A DNA stretch of 64,000 nt from an uncultured Dysgonomonas sp. (GTDB lineage: Bacteria > Bacteroidota > Bacteroidia > Bacteroidales > Dysgonomonadaceae): positions 4,708,054-4,772,053 of the forward strand of contig NZ_LT599032.1 in NCBI RefSeq assembly GCF_900079725.1, written 5' to 3'. The notes below the pieces were generated by a model. It was not told the origin of the DNA. It saw only the letters and a program-made list of their open reading frames with translations, and did no database searches. Each line of letters begins with the position of its first letter. The first letter of the stretch is position 1. A program made the position numbers and the translations under genes. Positions 1 to 8,747 of the stretch are shown here, piece by piece.

Positions 1-772
1 CAAGACGGTTAGCTTCTTGCTTGACATTGAATGTCATATAACGGCTTTCCAGCATCTTTTTCCATTTCTGATAATCCATCATGTCGTTCCATTCAGATTT
101 ATATAGGCCGAGATAGAGGCTCTGGCGGTCATATATATCTTTGGCTATGCCTTGCTTGTCAAGAAATACACTGTCATAATCTTTTTTGTCGACTATAGAT
201 GCCAGATATTCGTCATAGGCATCATAGCCACTCTGTTGTTTATTATAAAAATCCTCACCTTTTATTATTAAATCCTTTAATGGTACTACAGAATCGTTGT
301 GTAATAGTTGGGGGCTAAGGGTTATGCTCCAGTTCGATGAAATTAATTCTTTAGGTACCCGTACCAGGAAATTGACCGATACCCGTCCATCGCGTTCGGG
401 TGTGAAGCTTGAACGCGAAGTTACTACTACCTCATTTAACCGGTAGACAGTATTTGCATCTAACTTGTTAGCAGTGTTATACGTTGCTTCATTGCTCGCC
501 TTATCTTCCTTATTTGTATAATTAACTACCTCGGAGAGCATGCCACCTGAAGAGAAAGAGTCACCTATTTCGTCTCCCGGCGGTAATTCCAACTTCACAT
601 TTTTATATTGCATGTAAAGTGCTTCTGTCATTATTTTATCCGAACGGCACGACATTACAGCCAGCGAAATCGAACTTATAGTCAATATGCTGTAAGCTAA
701 AGATTTTAGTGGTTTTATAACATTTGTCGCGTTCTTTTTTCCTTCAATGTTTTTATAATCTTCTCTTTTCAT
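1..772 (-). CDS. Fimbrial-locus lipoprotein, 3' end outside window
   Basis: An open frame starts at an ATG at 770-772 and runs off the left edge, giving about 257 residues. The N-terminus has a basic stretch, a hydrophobic segment and a lipobox-like ending (AVMSC, Cys near residue 42), so I infer an outer-membrane-directed lipoprotein. The rest is soluble and mixed, with a beta-rich middle (VSVNFLVRVPKEL) followed by a charged Lys/Asp/Tyr-rich stretch. I cannot name a family. It lies 12 bp beyond the stop of the upstream DUF3575 gene on the same strand, so it probably ends the leftward fimbrial transcript. The long hydrophilic leader before the hydrophobic segment is unusual, and an internal start is possible. 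Confidence 0.7.
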   Translation of the reverse strand, partial: MKREDYKNIEGKKNATNVIKPLKSLAYSILTISSISLAVMSCRSDKIMTEALYMQYKNVKLELPPGDEIGDSFSSGGMLSEVVNYTNKEDKASNEATYNTANKLDANTVYRLNEVVVTSRSSFTPERDGRVSVNFLVRVPKELISSNWSITLSPQLLHNDSVVPLKDLIIKGEDFYNKQQSGYDAYDEYLASIVDKKDYDSVFLDKQGIAKDIYDRQSLYLGLYKSEWNDMMDYQKWKKMLESRYMTFNVKQEANRL

Positions 773-784
773 AAATCCTTTATA

Positions 785-1360
785 TCAGAATAAATAAACC
801 AAACTTATCGCAGCCTTATTCGGGGACAGAAAGAATCCTGACCCTTCGTCTATTTTCTCCCCGCATTTTATACAAGGATATTTATCGTAATTGGAATATA
901 CACCCCCTATACCTAATTCGAACTCCAGATTCCATTGCCTTCGTATGGGTTTTGAAAAACCAAATGAGACTCCTCCTCCGTAGCCCATCCCGTCGTAGCG
1001 GTAATCGCTTCCGAATAATCCGCCGACATTATACCTGCTGATGATTGCGTTGAATCCTATAAAATAACTGTAACTGTAAGTTTCATTGAACCAGTAGCGT
1101 GTACCCGGCAGGAATGTCAGGTTTTTCATCTTTTTATTGTCTGGAAATGTCCATGGATTATATTGTACATGTAAATGTAGAGTCCATTGGTTACTCACAA
1201 CGGCCGAACCTTCAATATTCAGTGTCGTGGTAGCTAGGCCCAGCATATCTGTTTTAACCGAATAAAATTGGGCACTTGCTTTGTTTATTGTGCCGAGTAA
1301 CAATATCGACCCAAACAACACGATCTTTAAACTTCGTGTATTTAACAACCTCTTTATCAT
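785..1360 (-). CDS. DUF3575 family outer-membrane beta-barrel-like protein
   Basis: This 191-residue protein has a Sec signal peptide ending near ASAQ (residue 30). The mature part alternates aromatic and polar residues and ends in Phe (SLVYLF), typical of a small outer-membrane barrel. The opening KTDMLGLATTTLNIEGS and the pattern of an initial conserved Asn/Glu block match DUF3575 proteins, which commonly accompany fimbrillin genes in Bacteroidales. The role of the family is unknown; an outer-membrane platform or assembly part is inference. A paralogue lies at 14933-15532 in the oppositely oriented fimbrial locus. The gene is 57 bp downstream of the C11 peptidase gene. Confidence 0.8.
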   Translation of the reverse strand: MIKRLLNTRSLKIVLFGSILLLGTINKASAQFYSVKTDMLGLATTTLNIEGSAVVSNQWTLHLHVQYNPWTFPDNKKMKNLTFLPGTRYWFNETYSYSYFIGFNAIISRYNVGGLFGSDYRYDGMGYGGGVSFGFSKPIRRQWNLEFELGIGGVYSNYDKYPCIKCGEKIDEGSGFFLSPNKAAISLVYLF

Positions 1361-1417
1361 TTTTATCTCTTATATTTTTGGTTTTCCTTACATTTACGGA
1401 TATTTACCTTTAGTCAA

Positions 1418-2542
1418 TCAATTGCCCGATATCTTTCGATACCATTTCAACTTCTGATATTCAGTATTTAGATACGGAAATTGTTCTTGTTCGATATATG
1501 TAGTTAATCCCGAGTGTCTTTTTATTTCAAAACCATTATATCCATCCATGAATAGAGGGGTAGCCGCCTTATAAATAATGCAGGAATTAATAGCCTCTGA
1601 TAGTTCCAGTCTTTGTATCTCAGTTTCAAGATATGATGAGAAATAGTCTTCGAAATCAAAGAAGAGGTGGTATGTATATCTGTCGAAATGCTGAATTGTA
1701 CCTATATCGAAAGTTTTGTCGGTATTGTAGCTCTTTTTTACAATATTGCCTAAAGCGTCTAACTCGGATGTTTTTATTATACTCAGTGTAGCAGAATTGA
1801 GAAATCCTGATTGCGAGCTGAAATAATTAAATGCTGACTGGGCAAATCCTTTCAGGTTAGCAGAAGACTCAAACAAATAATCTATAGCAGACTGTTTGTA
1901 AATCTCAGTAAAACCAGGGGAAACTATTTCGGCAGAAGAAGCCAGTATATAATCTGTTTTATCCTTAAGCTCGTATGCTACTTCAATACCAGCCATAAAG
2001 CAGGCCTCGAAGATTATAAAATCGAAGCAACTGTCAGGTATAGCATTGGCAAAATCGGTGATATCCATTTCCTGTTTATTATCGTTTAATACTGATTTGG
2101 GATTTTTCAATGTTTCCTGAGGCAGCCATCCTGAAGCATGAGAAAATAGGATGAGGCCATATGATGGTGCCGGATACATTACTTTTACTTCATTGATGAT
2201 ATGGCCGAAAACCTTACTGTCTGCAGAATTCTCTTCTTCATATGTATGGATAATTTCTATTATAGGATTTCCTTTATGACATGTGCATATTTCTATCAGT
2301 TGTGGAGATGCATCGGACGGGTCGCTATAAATCAAAAGTTTACCCTCATTGTCTTTGTTCCAGCCAAGACGGATAGCTTCTATCTTTTCATAAACTTCGT
2401 CAGACAAACTATTATCTCCCCCCAGATATACGAGTATTATCCTGTTTGCAGGAGGCATATCTTCATCATATATACAGGATACTGATAGTATTGCTGTTAA
2501 TATAATTATCGCTGATTTGAATATTTTACTGCCAATTGTCAT
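1418..2542 (-). CDS. Clostripain-family (C11) cysteine peptidase lipoprotein
   Basis: The 374-residue precursor has a lipoprotein signal (LSVSC, Cys23). The catalytic dyad of clan CD peptidases is visible: His135 in LILFSHASGW and Cys181 in FEACFMAGIEVAYEL. Family members cleave after Arg or Lys. Lipidation suggests action at the outer membrane or in the periplasm. It sits in a fimbrillin cluster behind a shared hairpin (2585-2616). In P. gingivalis a different clan CD peptidase (gingipain Rgp, C25) matures fimbrillin, so a maturation role here is attractive but inferred. Self-activation sites were not identified. Confidence 0.85.
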   Translation of the reverse strand: MTIGSKIFKSAIIILTAILSVSCIYDEDMPPANRIILVYLGGDNSLSDEVYEKIEAIRLGWNKDNEGKLLIYSDPSDASPQLIEICTCHKGNPIIEIIHTYEEENSADSKVFGHIINEVKVMYPAPSYGLILFSHASGWLPQETLKNPKSVLNDNKQEMDITDFANAIPDSCFDFIIFEACFMAGIEVAYELKDKTDYILASSAEIVSPGFTEIYKQSAIDYLFESSANLKGFAQSAFNYFSSQSGFLNSATLSIIKTSELDALGNIVKKSYNTDKTFDIGTIQHFDRYTYHLFFDFEDYFSSYLETEIQRLELSEAINSCIIYKAATPLFMDGYNGFEIKRHSGLTTYIEQEQFPYLNTEYQKLKWYRKISGN

Positions 2543-2584
2543 TGATATTATTGTTTTAGAAGAGATTAATTTCCTTTTTTTAAT

Positions 2585-2632
2585 AAATCCTGCGAATCTC
2601 CCGACTCACAGGATTTCAGACTTTACAAAACT
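2585..2632 (-). repeat. Conserved intergenic hairpin, copy 1
   Basis: Read on the minus strand, 2616-2585 forms a 14-bp stem (two G-U pairs) closed by a GGGA loop, a GNRA-type tetraloop. The 27-nt core 2589-2615 is identical to 23054-23080 on the plus strand. A 13-nt block (AGTTTTGTAAAGT, 2620-2632) lies just upstream and is also shared. It falls between the thioredoxin-like gene and the C11 peptidase gene. A transcriptional attenuator, mRNA processing site or dispersed repeat are all possible; the downstream run is A-rich rather than a clean U tract. Confidence 0.75.
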
Positions 2633-2697
2633 ACACATATCTTCAACTTCGGTGTTTCCAATATGTGGATGAAGACAAATTTTTATGAATCATAGTA

Positions 2698-3621
2698 TTA
2701 GCGAAGGGCTTTCTTTTCATCGTTTATTATTTTTATATCAGATTCTTTATGAAGCAGATCGGTTTCCTCTAATGTATCGAACCTGTCTACAACTAGTCCG
2801 TCAGAATCGATCAAATACATTATGGGAACTGCCGCTACTCCGTAATTCTTAAAATTCCCGCTACTGAATGATTGATAATCACACAGTTTATTTTTCCACG
2901 GGAAATTTTCGGCATATTTCGTATATAGTGTTTTGTCGGTGTCTGCCGACAAACTGATTATATCTATTCCTTTCTCCGATAATTCTTCATACCTGTCGGT
3001 TATATTTGACAATAATGATTTACAGTCGGGGCAATTACTATCATAGAAAATGACGAGTTTCTCCTTATTTCCGATCCATTCCAATCCTATAAGGGCGGGG
3101 GCTTTTGTTCCACGCAGCATCATTGCAGTGAGTAGACGCATGGCTATCTCGCTGTCGTCGTTCGCGCTTATATTTATCCCATTGGAATATGCTACGATAC
3201 AAGCAGCTATTTTCTCTTGATTTATACCGATTAAGACTTCTGCTGATTTGCGGACTAAGGATTCGATAATTTCAGGGTTTTCTATAGCAGTGCGCTCTAT
3301 TATCCTCTTGGATATATATGTAAATTCATCGGTCGGAAACGCTTGAGCCGGATTTTTACTGAACAGGCTTATCCAGTCTTCAATAAACTTATCCCATACT
3401 GGTGAATCATACAGTTCTGCGAAGTTTAAAGTATCACATACATATGCCTTCAGTACTTCCTTTTCGGTATCTGTATTTACAGATTTCAACTGGTAGTATC
3501 TGTCTTCTATATCAGAGTAATTCTCATGTGATTGGGATTGGTTATGGGAACACGATATAGCAAATAGTAATACTATTATGCATGTATACGCTAATATTGG
3601 ATATGATATGTTTCTTTTCAT
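2698..3621 (-). CDS. Thioredoxin-like lipoprotein (CPDC)
   Basis: This 307-residue protein has a lipobox (FAISC, Cys24), an all-alpha N-terminal half of about 150 residues, and a C-terminal thioredoxin/TlpA-like fold. The active-site pair is Cys197-Pro-Asp-Cys200 after the strand LVIFYDS, and a probable cis-proline lies in VAAVPIMYLID. The N-terminal half resembles the helical regions that precede thioredoxin domains in many Bacteroidetes TlpA-like lipoproteins. It starts 9 bp after the large fimbrillin-like gene. It may act on disulfides of exported surface proteins; the substrate is unknown. Confidence 0.8.
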   Translation of the reverse strand: MKRNISYPILAYTCIIVLLFAISCSHNQSQSHENYSDIEDRYYQLKSVNTDTEKEVLKAYVCDTLNFAELYDSPVWDKFIEDWISLFSKNPAQAFPTDEFTYISKRIIERTAIENPEIIESLVRKSAEVLIGINQEKIAACIVAYSNGINISANDDSEIAMRLLTAMMLRGTKAPALIGLEWIGNKEKLVIFYDSNCPDCKSLLSNITDRYEELSEKGIDIISLSADTDKTLYTKYAENFPWKNKLCDYQSFSSGNFKNYGVAAVPIMYLIDSDGLVVDRFDTLEETDLLHKESDIKIINDEKKALR

Positions 3622-3630
3622 CTATTATAT

Positions 3631-5787
3631 TTATTGTCCTGTTTTTTTCTGTATCAACTGACCTACATACGACTCATGTGATACGCCATTAGTATCGGCA
3701 TATTTAATGTAAAAATTAATAACACGGGCTGTAGATTCGAGATTCTCTCGTACTGCAACGTTTGAAAAACCGGAATTCTTCGGAGTAGCGGGAACAGTTG
3801 TGGAACCGGTAGATGCAAGCATACTGTTGTCTGCATATCTTGCTATTCCGCTCCATGCTACGTTCGCTGTGGCTGTAATCTTTACTACAGAACCGGCAGA
3901 TGGTAAGTCTATATCATTTGGTTCCATACTGAACAGGCCGACATATGCAGGAACCGTCCTTTTGAATGTGAGTGTTCTCACAACATCGTTCCCTGAATCA
4001 CCGGTATAGTTTGTCGAGAATGTCAGTGTCGTGGAGAACTTTGTACCTGCAACAGGAGTATCGTCTATCGATGGCATAAAATGAAATGTAATGTCTGCTA
4101 TCTTAGCTGAAGTTCCCCCGATATTATAAGGAGCTTCTAATGGATGCGACATACTTAAAATTGTGTTTGGAAAGGCATTGTTATTTGTATTATCCGATGC
4201 AGAATACTTCCAGCGTGCATTCGTTCTGAACTTAACATTGTAAATCATGCTTTGATCTGCTGCGCCGAAATCGATAGTTTCACCGTCTGTGAGATCCTTA
4301 AACTCGAAAAGAGGATCAACACTATAATAAGTTATTCTTTTTGTCAGATTTCCGGCCAAGATATCCAGATATCCAATTTCTGCCTTGTCTGCTGCCATGG
4401 TATTTATAATCAAACCTATCTGGGTAGTACCTGAGTTTCCTTGTTTGTTGGTCACTCTCAGCCAATCGGGATTTGTTTTACCATTTTTATCAGTGATTTT
4501 TATTTTCCAACCTTCCGGTTCATTGGTATTGACTACCAGTTTTGAGGCTTCTTCTGTCCCATTGAGATTTCTCCCTGAGTAAGATAAAAATTCACTTATA
4601 TCTACACCAAGCATATATCGTCCGTTGAAAACAATATCCTTAATGAGGCCCTCATCATATACTATAGGTGTAATATCCAGGTTAGAATGAGCCATATATG
4701 ATGCCAGTGCATCTTCGAGAGACGGCAACCCGGCACCTGTAACGCTATTTATTTCTACTTCGTATCTGTAATTACGCAGTAGAGGCATGTAGTCTCCCTT
4801 TTCGATTCCTGTAGCAGCTTCAGGATAAGTGAAATCGACCCGGTAGAAAGAAGGTTCATTTGCTCCATTATATTTTCCTTCGATAATCAGACAGGTTGCC
4901 TCTTTACGGTCGATGTGGTCATATCCATTACCGTCACTGGCAGCATTTGCCTCGAATGTATATATTTCACCACTGAATACAGTTACTCCGTTCGCTTCAT
5001 ACTTTATTGCATTTTCTACACCCGTTTTTTTCTCGGTGGAAGCAGGAAGATTTGGGTTGGTTGCGGCTGCGGAAGCTAATTCGCCCAGAGTATTCCAAGT
5101 GGATGCAATTCGCCCATTGGTATTATAATTGCATAGATAGATGTTAGATAGTTCGAATGTAGCCGGAGTAACAGCAGCATTTACCTTTACATCTATACGG
5201 GCCAGCATTCTGGTTAAGGATACATTTGTTATATGCATTCCTATTGTTATATCTATCTTGCCTGTTTCGGCCGTCATCGGTATATTTCTATAAATACCAT
5301 TGACATCGGATTCCCATTTGTTTTCATAGGAGTATTCCAATAGATTTAGGACATCGACTTTTGTAGATATATCGGTTGTGAGCGACCCTAAAATATTACC
5401 AACTTGTGTCCGCGCATTTGCCACCAATAGTATATTACAATCGGTATCTTCCTCTATAACAGTGTGAAATCTAGCTGTGCCACTTGTGTTTTTAATATTT
5501 GTTGCCTCTTTATGATAGATGAAAGTCTGCTCTCCCGAATTATTTACTTTAAATATAAATACATCGACTTCAGTTACTTCATTTTCTTTAGTACCATCCA
5601 TAGAATATGTAGATGGTAGATTCAATCCCGGAATGTTTAATGTAAAGTTTATGGCATGCTTTGACGTATCATCCGGCTCAATATTGGCCTCTTCGTTGCG
5701 GCAAGAGAAAATCAGAGGCAACGTAGAGATTAAGAGCAGGTAGATTAGCTTGCTTTTATTCCTTATTTTATATGCTTTATTTTTCAT
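3631..5787 (-). CDS. Large fimbrillin-like lipoprotein with BACON-like repeats
   Basis: The 718-residue protein has a lipoprotein signal (LIFSC near residue 29) and an N-terminal fimbrillin/Mfa-like region: INFTLNIPGL, TEVDVFIFKV, LTRMLARIDVKV and a late YMPLLRNYRYEVEI block. From about residue 385 there are at least two Ig-like repeats of BACON character, with a WLRVTNKQG...I.I..N motif. The layout suits a fimbrial tip or accessory subunit that presents binding domains. It is transcribed with its neighbours (42 bp after the FISUMP fusion gene, 9 bp before the thioredoxin-like gene). Ligand unknown. Confidence 0.75.
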   Translation of the reverse strand: MKNKAYKIRNKSKLIYLLLISTLPLIFSCRNEEANIEPDDTSKHAINFTLNIPGLNLPSTYSMDGTKENEVTEVDVFIFKVNNSGEQTFIYHKEATNIKNTSGTARFHTVIEEDTDCNILLVANARTQVGNILGSLTTDISTKVDVLNLLEYSYENKWESDVNGIYRNIPMTAETGKIDITIGMHITNVSLTRMLARIDVKVNAAVTPATFELSNIYLCNYNTNGRIASTWNTLGELASAAATNPNLPASTEKKTGVENAIKYEANGVTVFSGEIYTFEANAASDGNGYDHIDRKEATCLIIEGKYNGANEPSFYRVDFTYPEAATGIEKGDYMPLLRNYRYEVEINSVTGAGLPSLEDALASYMAHSNLDITPIVYDEGLIKDIVFNGRYMLGVDISEFLSYSGRNLNGTEEASKLVVNTNEPEGWKIKITDKNGKTNPDWLRVTNKQGNSGTTQIGLIINTMAADKAEIGYLDILAGNLTKRITYYSVDPLFEFKDLTDGETIDFGAADQSMIYNVKFRTNARWKYSASDNTNNNAFPNTILSMSHPLEAPYNIGGTSAKIADITFHFMPSIDDTPVAGTKFSTTLTFSTNYTGDSGNDVVRTLTFKRTVPAYVGLFSMEPNDIDLPSAGSVVKITATANVAWSGIARYADNSMLASTGSTTVPATPKNSGFSNVAVRENLESTARVINFYIKYADTNGVSHESYVGQLIQKKTGQ

Positions 5788-5829
5788 TTTCTATGTGAAT
5801 GTAAATCGTCATTATAATAGAATTGAATC

Positions 5830-7743
5830 TTAATCTTTTACACAACGTACCGAGAGCCAGTTATTTTCGCTAGTCAGTACAGGTCCACTTATATTATTGG
5901 AGTTGCCACTATAATAGTAAGAATTGTTGTCAATTGAAGAGCACCACCAATATCCTCTAATACTCCAGTCGTGCCATTCATTATCGGCTTTAATATAGTA
6001 ACCGGACATGCTGTTATTATAATTGGATCCGATCCAGAACCTACCCAAAGTGGAAGGTTGTGCTGTAACCACACTGATTAGTGCATTGAATTCTACTTGT
6101 GTAGGCAGATGCCATCCTTGTGGACACGCGTTGTCTGCAAGAGTTGACTGCTCCCATGTATAGTAGTGTTGATGGTTGTCTGTTCCAGGTATAGGGCCTA
6201 CGATTGTACCTCCCTCTCCATATTTATCAGAAGCATAGCCGGGTTCGTTCCCGCTTAACAGTTTTTCTTCTCTCGAATTTTCAACCATCCAGCATTTTCC
6301 GTTATACAAATGGGTATAGTAAGCACTGTTTTCTGTTATTTCCATCAATTCGGCTGTTCCGTTATCCCCACAGCCTTTCTGGGCCACTTTTACCACATAG
6401 TTCATATTACCGGCAGTTACTGTTATTTGTGCCTGTCTCTTTGCCTGATAGTTGTCGTCATTCGTAGATACTTTCCATTTGTTGGCACTTAGCTGTGCTA
6501 TTTCGAGCCATCCGGTCACGTTTTCATCAGTGTATGCAATAGGGCTTATACTAATTCCCGACGGATGAGTTGTGCTTATTTCTATTTCCTGATCTTCAAT
6601 ATGATTTTTGAAATCGATAGTGGCTTTGTCCAGTGTCAGATTATACTGGCCTTCGAACATAATATTTTGCTTTGCGAGATTCCAAGGAGTGATTGTCGCG
6701 CTTATTTTTATTTCTCCATCAAAGGCGTTTTCTGGTGTCTCCGCTCCTTCATCGTCTACAGATTGTATCTCAATATCATAAAGATGGTTTCGAAGAATAT
6801 CCCCACTAAAATCTCTGATAGATGTTGTTGGAATGTCTATGCGGTAATATGTCACCTTTGACGAATTAGCCGGATAATCAAAATAGCCGCCAACAATGAT
6901 GGCTGTAGCTTCACCCCGGGTTTCTACTCCTTTAGCCTCGAATGTATATATACTTTGTGTGATTTGATGAGAAGCATCTGTACTATATAGGATATCATTC
7001 AACTTTGTTGTTGTGGCATCTTCTGGTACGTCTGCCATCACTACTTTTGTTCCGTCCCAATAGTAATCTTTGTAAGCTATGTATCCTTTGTTTTTACGAT
7101 TGAATATACATGCATTTACCAACTGAAAATTAGCGATGCCCGTCTTTGTTCTAATATCCAGTCTGGCTAGCATTCTTGTTAAGTCGAAAGTGCCTAAAGT
7201 CGAGGTTGTATTGTTGATAACGGTAGGCTCTGTTTTACAATACATCGGAATATTGCGTAATGTACCAGAATTGTTATTGTTTGCATCCCATTCCGTATCG
7301 CTGCCGGCTACCAGAAAGGGAAGGACAGAATTTATATTGTCGTCCAACGCAATATTAACGGTGCTTAATTCATCAGATGCATTTGCTAATATGATTAAAA
7401 CCTGTGACTTATAATATTCGGCAAGAGTTACTTTGAATGTGCCTTCTCCGTCGTTCAGGGATATATTTTCTCCTTTCGATTTGTATGCGTATAGATAATT
7501 TCCACTACCATCGTTCATAAAAGCAAGGACATCGATTGTTGTTACTTCTTGTTCTTGTGCCTCCGTCATCGACTTGGTGGCTGAAGACGTATTCTTGCGC
7601 ATATCTCCGGGTAGTTTCAATGAGAGCGTAACAGTCTTCATATTTCCCTTATTTACAATGTCATTTGATTTGTCATTGTCTTGACAGGAAAATCCCAGAA
7701 TAAAGAGAATTAATATGATATAGGGTGATATTTTTTTCATCAT
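5830..7743 (-). CDS. Fimbrillin-like protein fused to a FISUMP domain
   Basis: The 637-residue precursor has a lipoprotein signal (LGFSC, about residue 20). Residues about 35-350 carry fimbrillin hallmarks (VTLSLKLPGD, VTTIDVLAFM, LTRMLARLDIRT, LRNHLYDIEIQSV). A BACON-like Ig segment follows (WLEIAQLSANKW to VKVAQKG). The C-terminal ~170 residues form a Fib_succ_major/FISUMP domain: GKCWMVENSRE, a CPQGWHLPT motif, then WWCSS and a terminal SVRCVKD. FISUMP is a C-type-lectin-like surface module, so a tip adhesin is the best reading. It follows the anchor gene by 12 bp. Start is the first of two tandem ATGs. Confidence 0.8.
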   Translation of the reverse strand: MMKKISPYIILILFILGFSCQDNDKSNDIVNKGNMKTVTLSLKLPGDMRKNTSSATKSMTEAQEQEVTTIDVLAFMNDGSGNYLYAYKSKGENISLNDGEGTFKVTLAEYYKSQVLIILANASDELSTVNIALDDNINSVLPFLVAGSDTEWDANNNNSGTLRNIPMYCKTEPTVINNTTSTLGTFDLTRMLARLDIRTKTGIANFQLVNACIFNRKNKGYIAYKDYYWDGTKVVMADVPEDATTTKLNDILYSTDASHQITQSIYTFEAKGVETRGEATAIIVGGYFDYPANSSKVTYYRIDIPTTSIRDFSGDILRNHLYDIEIQSVDDEGAETPENAFDGEIKISATITPWNLAKQNIMFEGQYNLTLDKATIDFKNHIEDQEIEISTTHPSGISISPIAYTDENVTGWLEIAQLSANKWKVSTNDDNYQAKRQAQITVTAGNMNYVVKVAQKGCGDNGTAELMEITENSAYYTHLYNGKCWMVENSREEKLLSGNEPGYASDKYGEGGTIVGPIPGTDNHQHYYTWEQSTLADNACPQGWHLPTQVEFNALISVVTAQPSTLGRFWIGSNYNNSMSGYYIKADNEWHDWSIRGYWWCSSIDNNSYYYSGNSNNISGPVLTSENNWLSVRCVKD

Positions 7744-7755
7744 TAATCTATTATG

Positions 7756-8646
7756 TTAAATTTCTGGTTCAACAGGTACTTCTTCCCATTTAAGAAGTTC
7801 TATCGTTACATTTCCATTTTTGAACAGAATCAGTATAGGAATAGTCAGTTCTTCGCCTTCCTGAACAGTAATAGAATTATCTTCCATAAATTTACGGAGT
7901 CCCACTGTACATAATATGTTGTTTCCGATAGCATTGTCCAAAAGTTCTATCGTTATAGGGTTGTCATTTTCAAATCGCAACGTGTTGCATCGTGCGATAG
8001 CTATTTTTTTTGCATTATCTATTTTTATATCAGGGTAATAGGTCGTTCCTGTCCCTGCCGTTTGCATATCGAAATTGCAGGTAGGGTTGAGATTGTTTAT
8101 CCTTACTACCGGATAGTGTGCAGGTAAGAGGTCTGTAGATAATGCTGCCAGACCTTTTACATATACATATATTTTGATGTGTGAAGGTTTGAAATAAACA
8201 ATATGTTCAACTCTGTTTCTGGATGTGATCGTGAAATCATGTTTTCCGTAATATAATGAATCATGTGTCGGTATTTGCAGAGCTGTACCATAGTTGGGAT
8301 GTGAAATTATCCCATCGTGTATGAATGAATTAGGATTGAAACAGGTAATACGCGTATCTTCAAAAGCATTGCCCCAACAAATAGCAGTGTATTCTCCTGT
8401 ATTGAGCGTTAGATATGTTCCTTGAAACGAATTAAGATTTTCTTTGTCAATCTGTTGATCGAGAACGTGTGCTCCATCTTTATCAAAAATACCAACATTT
8501 ACCCGATTAATACGATCCGGAAAACTGGGATAGTCGAAATGTAAAATGACATTATTCAGAGGAGGACAGTCGTCCATGTTGTCGCCTATACATCCAAATA
8601 AGAATATCGAAAGAATGAGTACAGGCAGAGCTTTCAACAGTTTCAT
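7756..8646 (-). CDS. FimB/Mfa2-family fimbrial anchor lipoprotein
   Basis: This 296-residue lipoprotein (LFGC, Cys19) has the family opening with a Cys-Pro pair (DDCPPLNNVILHFDYPSF), then NRVNVGIFDKDG and a TLNTGEYTAICWGN block, typical of FimB/Mfa2 anchors. In P. gingivalis such proteins anchor the fibre to the outer membrane and limit its length. It directly follows the major fimbrillin on the minus strand, the standard arrangement. A hairpin (8683-8714) in the 101-bp gap probably lowers its expression relative to the fibre subunit. Confidence 0.85.
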   Translation of the reverse strand: MKLLKALPVLILSIFLFGCIGDNMDDCPPLNNVILHFDYPSFPDRINRVNVGIFDKDGAHVLDQQIDKENLNSFQGTYLTLNTGEYTAICWGNAFEDTRITCFNPNSFIHDGIISHPNYGTALQIPTHDSLYYGKHDFTITSRNRVEHIVYFKPSHIKIYVYVKGLAALSTDLLPAHYPVVRINNLNPTCNFDMQTAGTGTTYYPDIKIDNAKKIAIARCNTLRFENDNPITIELLDNAIGNNILCTVGLRKFMEDNSITVQEGEELTIPILILFKNGNVTIELLKWEEVPVEPEI

Positions 8647-8682
8647 TTATTTTCTATTTAAATTTCCTCGTTTTGAAAAATC

Positions 8683-8714
8683 CATGCAAGCGGGCAGAAA
8701 AGCCTGCCTGCATG
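8683..8714 (-). terminator. Attenuator-like hairpin between fimbrillin and anchor
   Basis: On the minus strand, CATGCA + GGCAG pairs with CTGCC + TGCATG around a short loop, with a small internal asymmetry, followed by GATTTTTC. It lies between the major fimbrillin stop and the anchor start. A partial terminator or 3'-end stabiliser would give many fibre subunits per anchor. Confidence 0.55.
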
Positions 8715-8747
8715 AATTATAATTAAGTCTAGTGCGCCTATTATAGA

